Part shown: positions 25,383 to 38,414 of the stretch, one piece after another
How positions within the stretch are numbered: position 1 is the stretch's first letter
Layout of the letters: the number at the start of each line of letters is the position of its first letter
NCBI GenBank assembly: GCA_963921425.1
Contig: OY992835.1
Span: 2,356,001-2,420,000 of the forward strand
Source of the DNA: Dryas octopetala
Lineage: Eukaryota; Streptophyta; Magnoliopsida; Rosales; Rosaceae
DNA length: 64,000 nt
Reading direction: 5' to 3'
Notes under the pieces: generated by a model
Seen by the model: the letters and a program-made list of their open reading frames with translations, nothing else
Told to the model about the DNA's origin: nothing
Database searches by the model: none
Program-made: the position numbers and the translations under genes

Positions 25383-27023
25383 ACTTGGTATCAGAGCATT
25401 AGGTTTTAAATTTCTGTAGACTAGGCACCTTGTGTGCATCCTTCGAGGAATGGAAAGGTTTTCCTCAGCTTGTGTGGACATGCCTCCTCGACGTGGCCGA
25501 CCTCAAGGTAGATTGTGGTAAGTTTATGGGGGTAGATTTAATACAATTAACGTGAGTGTTACGTTTGCGGTATGCTTGTATTACAACTTGGGCCGTACCC
25601 GTGAGGAATTCTTTTTGATAATCAATAATTGCGGAATTGAGAGTGCGTTGTTTAAATGTTTCAGTACTTCGTTTGAAGCCCATTCGAGGAAATCAAGTTG
25701 GAATTTTATGAATTTAATGTTATTAGAATTATAGATTTCCCTAGAGATTAAGTATTGAAGATGTGACAGAGTGAAGCTTAGTTAAACTTTGATGGTTTAC
25801 AATAAGGATGGCGAAGGATAGATGCTTGTGTATTAGGATAAAGATTTTATAATAATGATTAAGGAATAAATGAATTGTTTTGGAAATCTAGTGAGGACAA
25901 TGAAGGAATTTGAGTAGAGAGATGTGACTTAAAGGAATGATAGGAGAAATTAGACGGTGGTAGGCATATGGAAAGCAAGAGATCCAAGTATTGGATTTAA
26001 GTAAGGGTTAATATTAGAAGAGGAGGGACATCACAAAGCGATGACGTATGAAGTGATGTTTTTATTTAAAAGAGTAAGCTTGAAATTGTTGTAATTCCAC
26101 TAATCTAGCTTTCTTAACTTGGGGCATTGAGTACTTGATGGATTAACGATAACTTATGGATGGTGATGAGGAGCTAGACCATTTTGGAGACATAAGTATC
26201 TTGCGATGGAAGTCTGGGTAGTTGGAGTTGAGATAGACTTAAATACATCACACATTGCTAAGGAAATGATAGGAGCTTGAGGGTGACCCCTTAGTTCACG
26301 ATCATAATTTATTTCTCATTTTCATGGATACGTAAGGAATGGTGTGGAAGACGTAGTAATTAACGATACTTGAAGTCGCGATCATATTTTATGTTGGATA
26401 CATTTAGAGATCAAAGGGTTAATCAGAGTGGCGCAGCGGAAGCGTAGTGGTGCCCAGTCCATCCATGTCAGTTGAGGTGGAGAACAACAGAGGGATCAGC
26501 CAGGACGCCCCAGAGCCCAGGGCAGAGTCTTCGCCATGACGCAACAGGACGCTTTGACTTCACCAGATGTCATCATGGGTACGTTATCCATCTTTGGGCA
26601 TAATGCAATATTTTTGATAGACTCTGGGACACACACACACACTCTTGCGTGTCACGTATTATCGTTTTGATTGTCGATAAGAGATAAACTTTCTCAATTT
26701 GTGGGTTAAGAGTGGTTTTCAAACGATTTGAAGGTTTTAAATTGATTTACTTCGTAATGATTTTATTCTTGAAAACTTTATCTAGAGTTTGGCGTTTCCA
26801 CCAAATTTTCAAGTTTTTGTTTTTGAGGCTTACTAAATTTATTTAGGTTCGTTGTGGAGCGATTTCCTAAGTTTAAATATCCTTACTAAATTCACGCATA
26901 TTTTAATATATGGTTGCTGAAAGGAGGTTTGATTTTTGGGCAATAAAAAGTTGCAACTACAATTCACTTAAATTAAAATTTTCTACTAAATTTCGAGGAC
27001 GAAATTTTTTAAGGGGGGAAGGT
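25383..27023 (+). other. gypsy internal region 3
   Basis: 1641 bp, apparently identical to the other two internal regions. Confidence 0.85.
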
Positions 27024-29952
27024 TGTAACAACCCGATCCAAATTTTCACTAGAAATTTAAATTTTTATTTAACTATGTTTTTAAGAGGTTTATAAAAGAT
27101 GTTGGATTGTATTTTAAAGATTTTGAGATTTATTTGGAAAATAAAAAGAGTTTTGATTTATTTATTTTTGTTTTAATTTAAGCATGACCAAAAGTTGACT
27201 TTTAAAATGAATGGGTTTTCGATTTTGACTTTGGGTCCGGTAGATAGGTTTCGATCTCACGATTTCATAGACACGCGGCACGCGCCAATCCGAGTTACGT
27301 TTTGAAATATATAGGCGTTTAAAGTGGGGGGCAATGTTGTAAATTTATAAAAGTGGGTTTTAAAAATCAGATTTCCTTTCTCTCTCTCTAGATTTTTCCA
27401 CAACTTTCTCTCTCTCTCTCTAGAATTTTCTCTCTCCCTCTATTTATTCTCTCTCCCCGCACTCTCTCTCTCTCGGTTTTCCCTCTCCTCCGCACCCTCT
27501 CCCCTGCGCGCACCACCCAGCCACCCCCACTCACCATCACCGGCCAGCCCCTGGCTCCGGCAAACACCCCCCAGCGCCGACCAGCTTCCCCGAGCCTATT
27601 CTCTCTCTCCTCGTGTTTTCTCTCTCTCCCCTTTCTCTTTGTGCACCCAACCTCTGCACCCAGCCACCCAAAACCCACACCGCCGGCCATTCCGGTCACC
27701 TGAGACCTCCGGCGAGCCTTCCCGACGCCGACCATCTCTCCTGGCCACTCCTCCAGCCAACCAAGCCACCCCCTGCGCGCGGTTGCTGTCAGAAGAGCTC
27801 CACTGGCCGCCGGCTTCTCTCCCTTCTCCGACCAGTTTTCTGGCGCCAATCACCTCCATACCAGGTGGGTTTTCCTCCATTTTTTCTGGGCTTTAATTCT
27901 CCTTACTCTGTCTTGACCAATTTGAGCATTTGGAAATTTGATTTTTGGAGGATGGAAGGGCCATTTCGGGTTCCTATGTAGATTTCAAATTGATGGCTTT
28001 TCTCTTTGTTTTCTGAGATGATTTACATCCCTAAAGTACCCATTGGTCATCTAGAATCTGAAATTTAGAATAATTTAGAGACATTTGAGTTTTGGGAAGT
28101 TTGATTTACAAGTTGGAACCCATTTCGGGTTTGCTGAGGATTGGCTCAGTCTTGGGGAAATTTTGGTGTGGTTTGGACAATCTCATGTTTAGGAAAACCG
28201 AAATTGGATGTTAGATGTGAATGTATTTGAAGATTGAGAAATTTTTGGGCTTGAAACAGCCACATTGGGCAGCAACCTCTATGGTTTCGAAACCCCCACT
28301 GATAATTCATACTTTTAGAGTATTTATGATAATTGGTTGATTGGGTTATCGTTAATAGTCATAGTGATTGTGGTTAGGTGGAACCGGGAAACCTTAGGGG
28401 CGTTTGTGGAAGTGTTATTGGTCGATTTGTGTAGATCGTAACCAATCGCATAGGAACGAAGTCGAGTGGGAAGTTAGACTTTACGCACACATCCTTTAGA
28501 GGTCGTAAAACCGAGACTAATCTATATTTTGTTGTTTAATTATAGGCGAGACGACCGGGGTTCGCGACGATCCGGCGGATGATCGACATTAGATTTTCTC
28601 ACTGTGAGTGGACTAACTTTTAAATTTTTCTGAAATGTTTTTACATGTTGATGATTAAATTCTATTACTTAGCTATATTGAGTTTGAAATTAAGCTAAAG
28701 GATTTTTGGGTTAAAATTGGGTTTTTAAATTCCTTTTTCCAAAATTTAAAATTGATATTTATGGTTTTTGCATTTCAAAGTTTCATGGATTTATGAATTT
28801 AGATATTTTGAGTTGAATAAATGTATATTCGATGAGTTTGGTTTGGTTAAGAAAAGTTTTGGAAGAAAAATGAAAGGATTGAGATTTGAATTATGTGTTT
28901 ATGAGTTATTGGTTTTCAAACCACCTTTGCAGTACCCTCCAGGTTACCAGATTTAATAGGTCTTTGGGACCCATCACGGCACACACATAGGCTTTGGGCC
29001 GTGTGTCAGGATGCTTTGCCCTTTGGGGGCCGCTCTGCGTGCACGTACGACAGAATTTGTGGCTCTGCATGCGTATGACAGATTCTCGGCTCTGCGCATG
29101 TATGACAGATTATTTATGGCTCTGCATGCGTATGACAGATCCTCGGCTCTGCGCATGTATGACAGATTCTATGGGTATCTGACTGGTGTGTGTTTTTAAC
29201 TGTTAAGTATTTTAAGTGATGAGTTTATGGCAGCAAAAGGTTTTTTTTTAAGTATGACGGTTTCAGTTGAACAGTTTTATAAATTTTTCAGTATGTTGAG
29301 AGTGGTTTGAGAAAGAAGTTTTCAGTTTAAATTATTTTATTATAAATGTATTACACAGTTTTATTTCGATATTTTATTTTAAATTTATAAACTACTCAGA
29401 ATTTTTAATGTTTGAAGTTTTAAAGAGTTGGTGCTTTGGTTTAGTTTTTACAATACTCTTAAGCCTGAAAATGATTTTAAAACTGGGGGTGTTCAAAGAG
29501 CGACGTGAGGTTTTAGAGTTAAAAATATTTAGACTTGATTTCATTTCCAATTAAGTGTCCACTCACTGCCTATCTCACCGTTTTCTTGTTTTGTCTTAAA
29601 TTGTCCCCCCAGGTAGTAGCGTTGGTGGAGGTCGAGCCAAACGCGTCGAGGCAAAGCATCCATTTTTCATTCCTGGTCCCTATAGGCGCTATGTTTATTT
29701 TTGTAAACTTATTGTAAATGATTAGTGGCTCTGATAACAACTCCTAAGGTTTAAGTGGGTCCGAGACCCTTTATTTGCTTGTGGTAGAGGTGGCTGAAAG
29801 ACTTAGAAGTGCTTTTTAACAGGTTTAGAAGTTTCTGGGTTAGTCCATTTTCAGGGGAGGTTCTGCCGAATTTTCGGTAGGATTTTCCTTGAATTTGGAT
29901 TCCCGCAGGACCTCTCCGGGTTTCAGGGTGGAATCTGGGGGCGGTCCTGTCA
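27024..29952 (+). repeat. gypsy LTR 4
   Basis: 2929 bp. It ends at GGTCCTGTCA immediately before the right ATTGC duplication and has two private differences from the other LTRs. Confidence 0.92.
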
Positions 29953-32900
29953 ATTGCTACATGGGAGAACTCTGATTTCTTATGCATAAATTATATTTTG
30001 AATGGGCTAGATAATGCGTTGTATGATGTTTATTCATCATTTAAATCTCAAAAGGCAAGTTCTAGCAAATTTGTCGTTGGTAAATTTATGAACTACAAGA
30101 TGGTGGACTCCAAGCTTGTTGTCAACCAAGTCGAAGAACACTAGATTATCATTCACGAGTTACATGTTGAGGATCTCTGTGAAAAATACCAAGTGGGGGC
30201 TATAATTGAAAAATTGCCACCCACTTGGAAAGATATCAAGATATACCTCAAACATCTCACCGAAGAGATGATAATGGATGATTTGGTTCTCAAACTCCGT
30301 GTGGAAGAGGAAAACAGGAAGAATAAGAAGACTGATGCTTCTCATATTGAAGCCAAAGCCAATATTGTTGAAGGAGAAACTTCAAAATCAAAGTCCAATT
30401 TTTGAAAAAATAAAAGGAAGCATTCTGACAATGGGCCGAAGGGCAACAACTCCAAGAGAATTAAAGGCAATTGTTGGGTGTGTGGGAAACCTAGACACAA
30501 AGCACAGGACTGTCGTCACAAAAAGGATCAGAATTCTACCAACTCAAACAACAACAATGGCAAGACCAATCAAGCTAATATGACAGAGAATCATTTGGCA
30601 GCAGTTATCTCTGAAACCAATATGATGACAGACTCTAAAGACTGGTGGATTGATACAGGAGCCACTAGACACATATGTGGAAATAGAAATTTATTTTCTA
30701 CCTACCAAAAGATTAATGGTGGCGAACAGTTGTTCATGGGAAATGCTTCTGCATTTGCTGTTGAAGAAAAATGAAGAGTGATTCTAAAGTTCACTTTTGG
30801 GAAAGAATTAACCCTCCTTGATGTCCTACATGTTCCTGACATTCGCAAGAATTTAGTCTCAGGACCCCTGCTGAGCAATAAGGGCTTCAAACTTGTCTTT
30901 GAATCTGACAAGTTTGTTATTACTAAAGGGGGTATGTTTGTGGGAAAGGGATATCTAGCTAATGGATTATTTAAACTTAATGTAACATATTCTTTCAATA
31001 ATAATAATAGTAATATTTCTTCTGTTTATATTGCTGAGTTATTTGATGTTTGGCATGCTAGATTAGGCCATGTGAATTTTCGTTCTCTTTATAAGATGGT
31101 TAATTTAGAATTATTGCCTAAATTCAATATAGACACAAATCATAAATGTGAAGTTTGTACTGAATCTAAGTTTGTTAGAAAGAATTTTAAGTCTATTGAA
31201 AGGTCTAGTGAGTTACTTGTTTTGATTCATAGTGATCTGTGTGATTTTAAATCAACACCAACTCGAGGTGGAAAGAATTATTTTATTACTTTTGTAGATG
31301 ACTACAGTAGATTTTGCTATGTCTATTTGATTAATAGCAAAGATGAGGCTTTAGATATGTTTAAAGCATATAAGGCAGAAGTTGAGAATCAACTTAATAG
31401 AACTATTAAGGTGCTCAAATCTAATAGAGGAGGGGAATATGAATCCACTGCATTTTCACAATTTTGTGCATCTTATGGAATAGTTCATCAAACTACTGCA
31501 CCATATACACCCCAACAAAATGGTGTCGCTGAGTGAAAAAATAGAACACTCAAAGATATGATAAATTCTATATTAAATAGCTCTGGGCTTCCATGCAATC
31601 TGTGGGGGGAAGCATTACTTACAGCAAACACCATTTTAAATAAAATTTCACATAAGAAGATTAATATGTCTCCTTATGAGTTGAGGAAAGGAAGGTTGCC
31701 TACCTATAAGACACTTAAAGTGTGGGGGTGTCTTGCAAAAGTACAAATACCTTTGCCTAAAAGGACTGAACTTGGATCTAAAACAATTGATTGTGTCTTT
31801 ATTGGATTTGCATCAAATAGTGCAGCATATAGGTTCTTAATAGTAGTTAATTTTGAAGTTCCTAATATTCATAATAATACTATAATAGAATCTATTAATG
31901 TTGAATTTTTTGAAGATGTTTTTCCATTCAAAGAAGATAGGTCCAGTTCTAGTAAAAAGAGAACACATGAGAATGTTCTTAATTCTTCTGGTGATCAAGA
32001 AATTAACATAGAACCTAGAAGAAGTAAAAGAATTAGAACGCATAAAGATTTTGGACTTGATTTTCTTACATTTTTAAGTGAGGCTGAGCCACGAACCTTT
32101 AAGGAAGCCATGTCTACTCCTGAGGCACCTTTTTGGAAGGAGGCTATTAACAGTGAGATAGAATCCATTATGCAAAATCATACATGGGAATTTGTTGATT
32201 TACCTCCGGGTAATAAACCAATTGGATATAAATGGATTTTTAAGAAAAAATTAAAATCTGATGGTACCATTAATAAGTAAAAGGCACGTTTAGTAGCCAA
32301 AGGGTACTGTCAAAAAGAAGGATTGGATTTCTTTGACACATACTCTCATGTTACAAGAATCACATCTATTAGGATGTTGATTGCAATAGCAGCAATCCAT
32401 AACTTGGAAATACACCAAATGGATGTAAAGACGGCTTTCTTAAATGGAGATTTGGATGAAGAAATTTATATGGAACAACCCGAAGGGTTTGTGGTAAAAG
32501 GCCAAGAAAAGAAAGTTTGTAGACTTATTAACTCCTTATATGGACTTAAACAAGCGCCAAAGCAATGGGATGAGAAATTTGACCATACAATGTTAACACA
32601 TGGTTTTAGATAAACGAATGTGATAAATGTGTCTACATCAAAGAAATTAAAGATTCTTGTGTCATTGTATGTTTGTATGTAGATGACATGCTTATAATGG
32701 GGACTAACAAGGATATAATAAATTCCACCAAGAAATTGTTGAGTTCCAATTTTGACATGAAAGACTTAGGTCCAGCCGATGTTATTTTAGGAATTCAAAT
32801 GAAGAAAAATTTTGATGGATATATTTTAATCCCATTATGTAGAAAAAGTGCTTAAAAAGTTTGGTCAATATGACTGCAAACAAGTTATAACTCCTTTTGA

Positions 32901-33650
32901 TGCCAACTGCAAACTAAAGAAAAATAATGGTGAAAGTGTATCACAGTTAAAATATTTTCAAATAATCGGAAGTCTAATGTATATCATGAATTGTACTAGA
33001 CCCGATATTGCTTATTTAGTAAGCAGACTTAGTAGATACACAAGCAACCCAGGAAATGATCATTGGGATGCATTAGTCAAGGTACTAAGATACTTAAGGA
33101 ACACCATTGATTATGGATTACAGTATACAAGGTACCCACCTGTACTTGAAGGATTCAGTGATGCTAATTGGATCTCTGATAGTATGGAGTCAAAATCCAC
33201 AAATGGATATGTGTTTACATTAGGAGGTGCTGTAGTATCTTGGAAATCCTCCAAACGAACTTGCATTGCTAGATCCACAATGGAGTCTGAATTAATAGCC
33301 TTAGATAAGGCCGGGGAGGAAGCAGAGTGGCTTCAGAATTTTTTGGAGGATATTCCTTTATGGCCTAAGCCTGTTACAGCCATATGTATACATTGTGATA
33401 GTTTAGCTGCACAAGCAAGGGCTAAAAATAATGTCTATAATGGAAAATCAAGACATATTAGACACCGACATAACACTATCAAGCAGTTGCTCTCTAATGG
33501 AATAATTTTCATTTATTATATTAAATCAAAAGAAAATTTGGCGGATTCACTAACGAAAGGTTTACCGAGAGAGCAAGTAAAATTCATATCGAGGGGAATC
33601 GGGCTAAAGCCAATTCAATGAATCAACCTAGCGGAAACCTAACTCAGTTG
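29953..33650 (+). pseudogene. Copia gag (rest) and pol region (fossil)
   Basis: In order: the remainder of gag (29958 to about 30400), a CCHC zinc knuckle (CWVCGKPRHKAQDC, 30473-30514), an aspartic protease motif (WWIDTGATRHICGN, about 30640-30690), the pre-integrase block (WHARLGHVNF, about 31050), the integrase core (GGEYESTAF and TAPYTPQQNGVAE, to about 31535), reverse transcriptase (about 32130-32860, with MDVKTAFLNGDLDEEIYMEQ and the YVDDM catalytic motif) and RNase H (about 33000-33620, ending ADSLTKGL). The order integrase then reverse transcriptase defines Copia. The region is broken in several places and is treated as a fossil. The CACTA element interrupts the sequence just downstream. 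Confidence 0.88.
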
Positions 33651-33653
33651 ATT

Positions 33654-33910
33654 CACTACAACAAATTTGACTTTTCATGACATTTTATTAATGGCGTTTT
33701 AAAAATCAATGTCATGAAAAGACACTATTATGGCGTTTTAAAATAAAACGCCATGGAATACAGTATATAGATCGTTAACTATGACAATCAAATAAAAATG
33801 TCATTAAATAATGAAACAATGACATGAATATTGTGCCATAAAAATTTAAAAATGGGATGGCGTTTTTCCAACGTCATGGATACTTCGACTAAACCATGAC
33901 AACATAGAAA
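33654..33910. repeat. CACTA left sub-terminal repeat region
   Basis: Short words ATGGCGTTTT, AACGCCATGG and (A)TGTCAT recur in both orientations over about 250 bases next to the left terminus. In CACTA elements such arrays are the binding sites for the element's DNA-binding protein. Confidence 0.7.
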
Positions 33911-35200
33911 TGTCATAAACTTGAATTCTAGGACACTTTTTCAACGCTATGAAAAATCTGGCGAATTAAAAAAAATTTCAGCCCAAAATATTTGCCTCCA
34001 ACGGGCGGGAGAGAAAATTTTCGCGGAAAAACGAGCCTCACCTACCACCAGACTCAGCCACACACTAACCTCCACTCTCGGTGTCTGGGTTATTGTTTCT
34101 GTCTGAATCTCCACTTTCTCCACACACTAAATCTCCATCCTCTCTGCGAGCTTGCCTCTTATTCCTGTGTTCTATCTCTGGAATATATCTCTGCCCCACT
34201 CGTTGTCACATATGTTGAAGAAATGGTTGGAACCCTGTAGAGAATGAAGAGGAGCCAAGTTGTTTCTCAGACAATTTCATCTGCACTGTTTCTCTGAAAC
34301 TCTCACGGTAAGCTTTGAAACCTGTGAATGGTGAATGGTGTTGGAATCCCTGAAATTTGGGATTTTTTTTTCCTGAACGCATTTGATTTCTAATTTCTAA
34401 ATGTTTTCTGATTTCTGATTGTAAAACAATGTCGGCATCGAAGCATTTCCTGATATTGCGTCCAGAAGCAGTGCGGGACCATCTACGACGACGTCGTTTA
34501 AGTCAAGGTTGGTTTGTTTGGTTGAGTTTTTGGCTTTGTTTTGCTCTGGTCTTTGAGTTGTATTGGTTTTGGGAATCTGGGTTTTTGTTGTGATAAACCT
34601 TTTTGAAGGTTTTGATGATTTATGGGTTTTAATGGGGGTTGGTGGAATTTGTAAGCCTCGGTGCTGAAGAAGTGTAATTTCAGTTCAAGAACTGTTAGGT
34701 ATATAAGAGAGAGAGAGTGCGGGTGTAGTAGAGGATTATGGCATACCTTTGGATGTGGGAGTTGGAGATAATGGAGTTTGAAGCAGTGGATGAAAGTACG
34801 CGCCTTTAGGATTTTATGTCTTCACAAGTTTATTGGTCGATCGGTGAATATTTTTTACGAGTTTATAACGGTCCTACCCCTGTTCTTGTTGCGTTGGACT
34901 GTGTTTCATTTTTTCAACCCTTAAATTGACTGACCAAATTGAATGACCTAAATTTGAAAGCTTAGTTGATATCATTGAATGACCATAATTAGAGTGTAAC
35001 ATGCATCAGCATCCAAAACCCATAATTAGTTTTTAGAACTCTAAAATGAGATCATTGTAGAATTAATAAATAATTTGTATTGATGCATAAATATCTGGAT
35101 TCTCATTGGTAACTTATACCAAAACTCATATTCAAAAATCTTATTTTTATAATTTTAAAAAATAAATAAATATATGCTGATGCTCTTACATGAAAGACCA
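33911..35200. other. CACTA interior, leader-like sequence; no gene supported
   Basis: This part reads like the first non-coding exon and intron of a plant gene on the plus strand. There is CT-rich sequence at 34100-34200, a GTAAGC donor-like site near 34310, and T-rich intron-like DNA with ATG-poor exon-like islands near 34430-34510. It may be the transposase promoter and leader or part of a captured gene. I cannot assign it. Confidence 0.3.
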
Positions 35201-35204
35201 TGCA

Positions 35205-35508
35205 TTACATTACAGACATTAAGAAAACTATGGTCCTAACAAATCCAAATGCTACTGAAGGCTTCTTCAAGTGCCCTCTTCCTGCTAATCTCTACACTCC
35301 ACCCTCCTGCCCTTCCACCTCTCTCCGCTCGGAGCTTCAACATTTCTTCATCATCAATAGCATATCCATGCATATCATGCGCCCCTCCAAGTGGTAGTGG
35401 TTGTGGAGCCATGCCAGTTGGTCGTGGTTGTCCTCCTACAATTGTAGGTGCATATTGTCCCTGTATTCCAGCACCAAATCCTGCTTGAGAGCCTTGGCTC
35501 AGAGCCTA
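35205..35508 (-). pseudogene. Captured exon-like fragment, Gly/Pro/Gln-rich, unidentified
   Basis: On the minus strand an acceptor-like TTGATAG is followed by an open reading beginning ALSQGSQAGFGAGIQGQY. It continues through APTIVGGQPRPTGMAPQP and GYAIDDEEMLKLRAER, then frays into a stop near 35235. The low-complexity Gly/Pro/Gln stretch followed by an acidic helix looks like genuine protein sequence rather than chance, and codon use is gene-like. I do not recognise the family. Its orientation matches the neighbouring captured exon at 36615-36754, so both could come from one transfer or from separate donors. Confidence 0.45.
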
Positions 35509-36614
35509 TCAATAAACACATAAAATCAGTTGGGAAAATACTGTTGTTCCCTTTGGGCTGGAAAAACTGGCACAGTTTACAAAAATAAATGATTGACAAA
35601 AAAAGTTTGAACATTTAAAAAAGTTTTGATCATCTAAAGAAAACATAAAGGAATGCATAGAAGTAATACAATATGGAGGCTCTTCAAAAATGTGCTTAAA
35701 GAATTATTATAAGAGGGATTGGGTGCCAAATCTCAATTTTAGTGCCCCATTTACGTTCAATTTCATCTTGAAGCTCTAGTTCTCATTATTGGTGAACCTC
35801 TGAGTGTAAACTAAGCTGTGCATTATTTGAGTTAATGTGTCTGCAATTATACATTTCTCTTACAACTCTAACTTATTTGACAACAACAATGTTCTTTGCT
35901 TTGTGTTTGTCTTTCAATGCCGAGCAAGTAGATTAGCAGTCTATTGTTTGTCAAATTGTATATTCTTTGGACTAAAGAATCTGAGACAATTTGTTCTGCT
36001 ATTTTGCTACATATATATGCAAAGTTGTTGTACAAATTCATGTGTGAGTGGAGGTGGTCTTTTATCAATATGTTATAATGGTTGGGATTACAGTCTATAT
36101 ATATATATTCTACGAGAAGACATCTAAAAGCAATAGCATTGATGATAATTGTTATTGAGAGAAATGGGACATAATGTACATTCTGGATATTCATTTGTTA
36201 GCATAGACAACTTTCATTTATATAGGTTCAGTTTTAATTGCAATTGTGAATGCTCCAAAGTGAGACATGAACATTCTGTATTTTGGAGTTCATTCATTTG
36301 TTAGCATAGGAGAGATAAATTATTTCAATAATATAGGTGCAGTTTTAATTGTGATTGTCCAATAGGCAAGGCTTCCTTATTTTTCTGAAAAACATCATTT
36401 AGCAGCTAGTCTTACGTAAGTTTGGTATTTTATTTTTTCTCTTCCCCCACCTTATTTTTCTGTAGAATATGTGAAGATTAGATGCCAACATGAGGCATTA
36501 AGACTTGTAGCATTCTATTCTCTCAGGAAATACAATATTTACAAGAGAATCTGTTGGCCTTTTACTAAAGAATAATGAATAAATAGAATACTTAAATTTG
36601 GAAGGCCCCTGTAC
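35509..36614. other. CACTA interior, intron-like sequence; no gene supported
   Basis: AT-rich sequence between two minus-strand exon-like pieces. Two related blocks (about 36180-36240 and 36290-36350, each with CATTCATTTGTTAGCATAG followed later by AGGT.CAGTTTTAATTG) form a short direct duplication about 112 bp apart. Open frames here are short and overlap on both strands. Confidence 0.35.
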
Positions 36615-36754
36615 CTCAGATTGCTAGAAACTGCCATATAAACTCCATAGGCTGCACTAGTTGATAATATGGGAACATCCTCTGCTTCACCAGCAAAAGA
36701 TTTATCGAAAGCTTTTCGTGCATTAATCAATGCATTTGTTACACCTGTACCAAC
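36615..36754 (-). pseudogene. Captured exon of a RETICULATA-RELATED (DUF3411) gene
   Basis: On the minus strand a T-rich tract ending TTCAG is followed by a 140-base open exon reading VGTGVTNALINARKAFDKSF, then AGEAEDVPILSTSAAYGVYM and AVSSNLR, and ending at a GT donor (AG|GTAC). This matches the conserved membrane-associated core of plant RETICULATA-RELATED chloroplast proteins as I remember them. Both splice sites are retained, so the DNA was copied from a gene and not from a messenger RNA. No other exon of the gene is recognisable nearby, so it cannot make a functional protein here. Confidence 0.7.
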
Positions 36755-37440
36755 CTGAAAAAAAAAAAAATGTAATCAGTCATATGGCATCAGTAGCCAT
36801 TTGATGGCTACTGATGCCATGAACCATATAACAAAAATGGTAACTTATAACCAGAAATGTTCAGTACTTCAGTTCCATTTTGCTTGCTATATCTCTAGTC
36901 CTCAAACTAGAAATGTTTGAATTACTTAGTTTTCAATATGAAAAATGGCAGGTTATCTAACATCTCCTGATCTCTCCAGGGGTATGGCGTAAAGAAAAAT
37001 GAGATTTACTTTGAATAGCAATAAATTAAGAACGCTAGAGTCTCAGAATGACAGAACCTATTTAGAAGACTGGTTTGAGGGACGCCTAGTCTCAGAATGG
37101 CCTTTTCATATTATTTGGAGAAAAGTATTTACATGCTTGTCATTGATGATACATGATTGCAATTATCCTATACTCATAGAGACATGGCCACCAAATCAAT
37201 GCAGTTCTACAAATTACTTGGTTTATTTTTGAAAAAATCGAGTACAAGATTAGATTGTATTTTAGATAAACAAAGCTGAAACAACCAAATGTAAAAGACC
37301 ATTAAATTAGAAACAGTCAAGGATTATAATTCAAGTAAAGAAAGAAAAAATTGATAAGCAAATACTACATATGAGTGCTACAATTGAGGAATTTTATGTT
37401 ATGGATTTAAGATTGCTGAAGCTTTCCATTATGTTTCTAG

Positions 37441-37570
37441 GTACAAATCCAAGCCTGTTGCTGTTAAAATTATATAGCCAACCAGAACATCAGCTGTTTA
37501 TCCTGAACGCAAGGAAAAATTTCAGGAGGTTACATTGCTGTCAAAGGTGAAACATGAAAACATCGTGAAG
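37441..37570 (+). pseudogene. Captured protein-kinase exon, copy 1
   Basis: After an acceptor-like TTTCTAG, the plus strand reads YKSKPVAVKII, then (past one in-frame stop) PTRTSAVYPERKEKF, then EVTLLSKVKHENIVK, ending at a GT donor. It has the VAVK lysine of kinase subdomain II and the HENIVK segment of subdomain IV. It resembles the plant Raf-like/STY kinases in the phrases KPVAVKIIQP and KHENIVKFIGAS. An adjacent residue pair has lost frame relative to the family, so it is a decayed single exon. The same exon occurs again at 38415-38548. Confidence 0.65.
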
Positions 37571-38414
37571 GTATGAAACTTATTCCCTGATACTTGCATT
37601 TGTCTAACTATATGCATATATATTTCTCATCATATCTCGGGAAACCTTTTCTCCTTTTGTAAAGGACTTGAACTGTTTATACTTGTCTGTTATGATATAC
37701 TATTTTGGTTCCTCCGTCCCTTAGTTTCGGTGATTAGAAGAATACCCTTACGAAAATTAACCTTTTGTTTTAAGAAATATATTTATTCTATTTATCAAGG
37801 TGACATGAAATTTTGACACAAGGAAATGAACACCTCCCAGTCACTATACACGTACATCTGTTCCTAAATTGGTATTCAATGCCCTGTGTTAGCTTCTGCA
37901 AATTGGCCAGCAAGTATTTAATATTATGCTGTTTTGGGATAATCTTGCCTTGGAGTAATAATTCTTCTCTTTTAACTTCCTAAGGTACTGATAATGGCAA
38001 CCATTTATGGAGCTTTTGGCATTATAAGGATAGCAAGTAAAGTATATTTGGAGAAACTGGACAAACAGCTCAAGCTATACATCATTATATGAGAACTGTC
38101 TAGCAATCTAAACTTGATAGAGCATTATCTGCAGAACGCCTTTAAGAAGTTGGTATTATTGACATACATAATGATGTCCGTAATTTTGGAAAGCTACATA
38201 ATAAGAAATAAAATCTCAATTCGTTTTTGGTTTCTAATTCTTTCAGTTTTGTTGTTCTTCGCCTTCTAATGTATCTGGTACAAATCTGAGTGTGGATCAT
38301 AATTTTATTTCTTATTAGTGTGTGTATATATAATATTCATAAATCCAAGTGTTGTAATTGAGGAATTTTATGTTATGGATTTAAGACTGCTGAAGCTTTC
38401 CATTATGTTTGTAG

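Larger units (their letters stand above)
13317..29952 (+). mobile_element. Tandem array of a non-autonomous Ty3/gypsy element: 4 LTRs, 3 internal regions
   Basis: An exact 4569-bp period gives LTR-internal-LTR-internal-LTR-internal-LTR. The whole block is flanked by one perfect 5-bp duplication, ATTGC (13312-13316 and 29953-29957), so it occupies a single insertion site within the Copia gag. Each LTR begins TGTAACAACCCGA and ends GGTCCTGTCA. An initiator-Met primer site (TGGTATCAGAGC) follows the LTR, and a polypurine tract (AAGGGGGGAAGG) precedes the next one. The LTR start and the GAGGACGAAATTTTTTAAGG block before the purine tract are typical of the Del/Tekay chromovirus group. Only about six variable sites were noticed among the four 2.93-kb LTRs, so the element is very young. 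The internal regions are too short for a full gag-pol, so it is non-autonomous. Confidence 0.92.

Noticed and set aside
35837-36194. Open frames of 96 and 108 codons overlapping on opposite strands inside the CACTA
   Set aside because: AT-rich, no family resemblance and mutually overlapping; most likely chance.
37715-37760. CTCCGTCCC-containing block resembling a Stowaway MITE end
   Set aside because: The matching inverted end and TA duplication could not be found.
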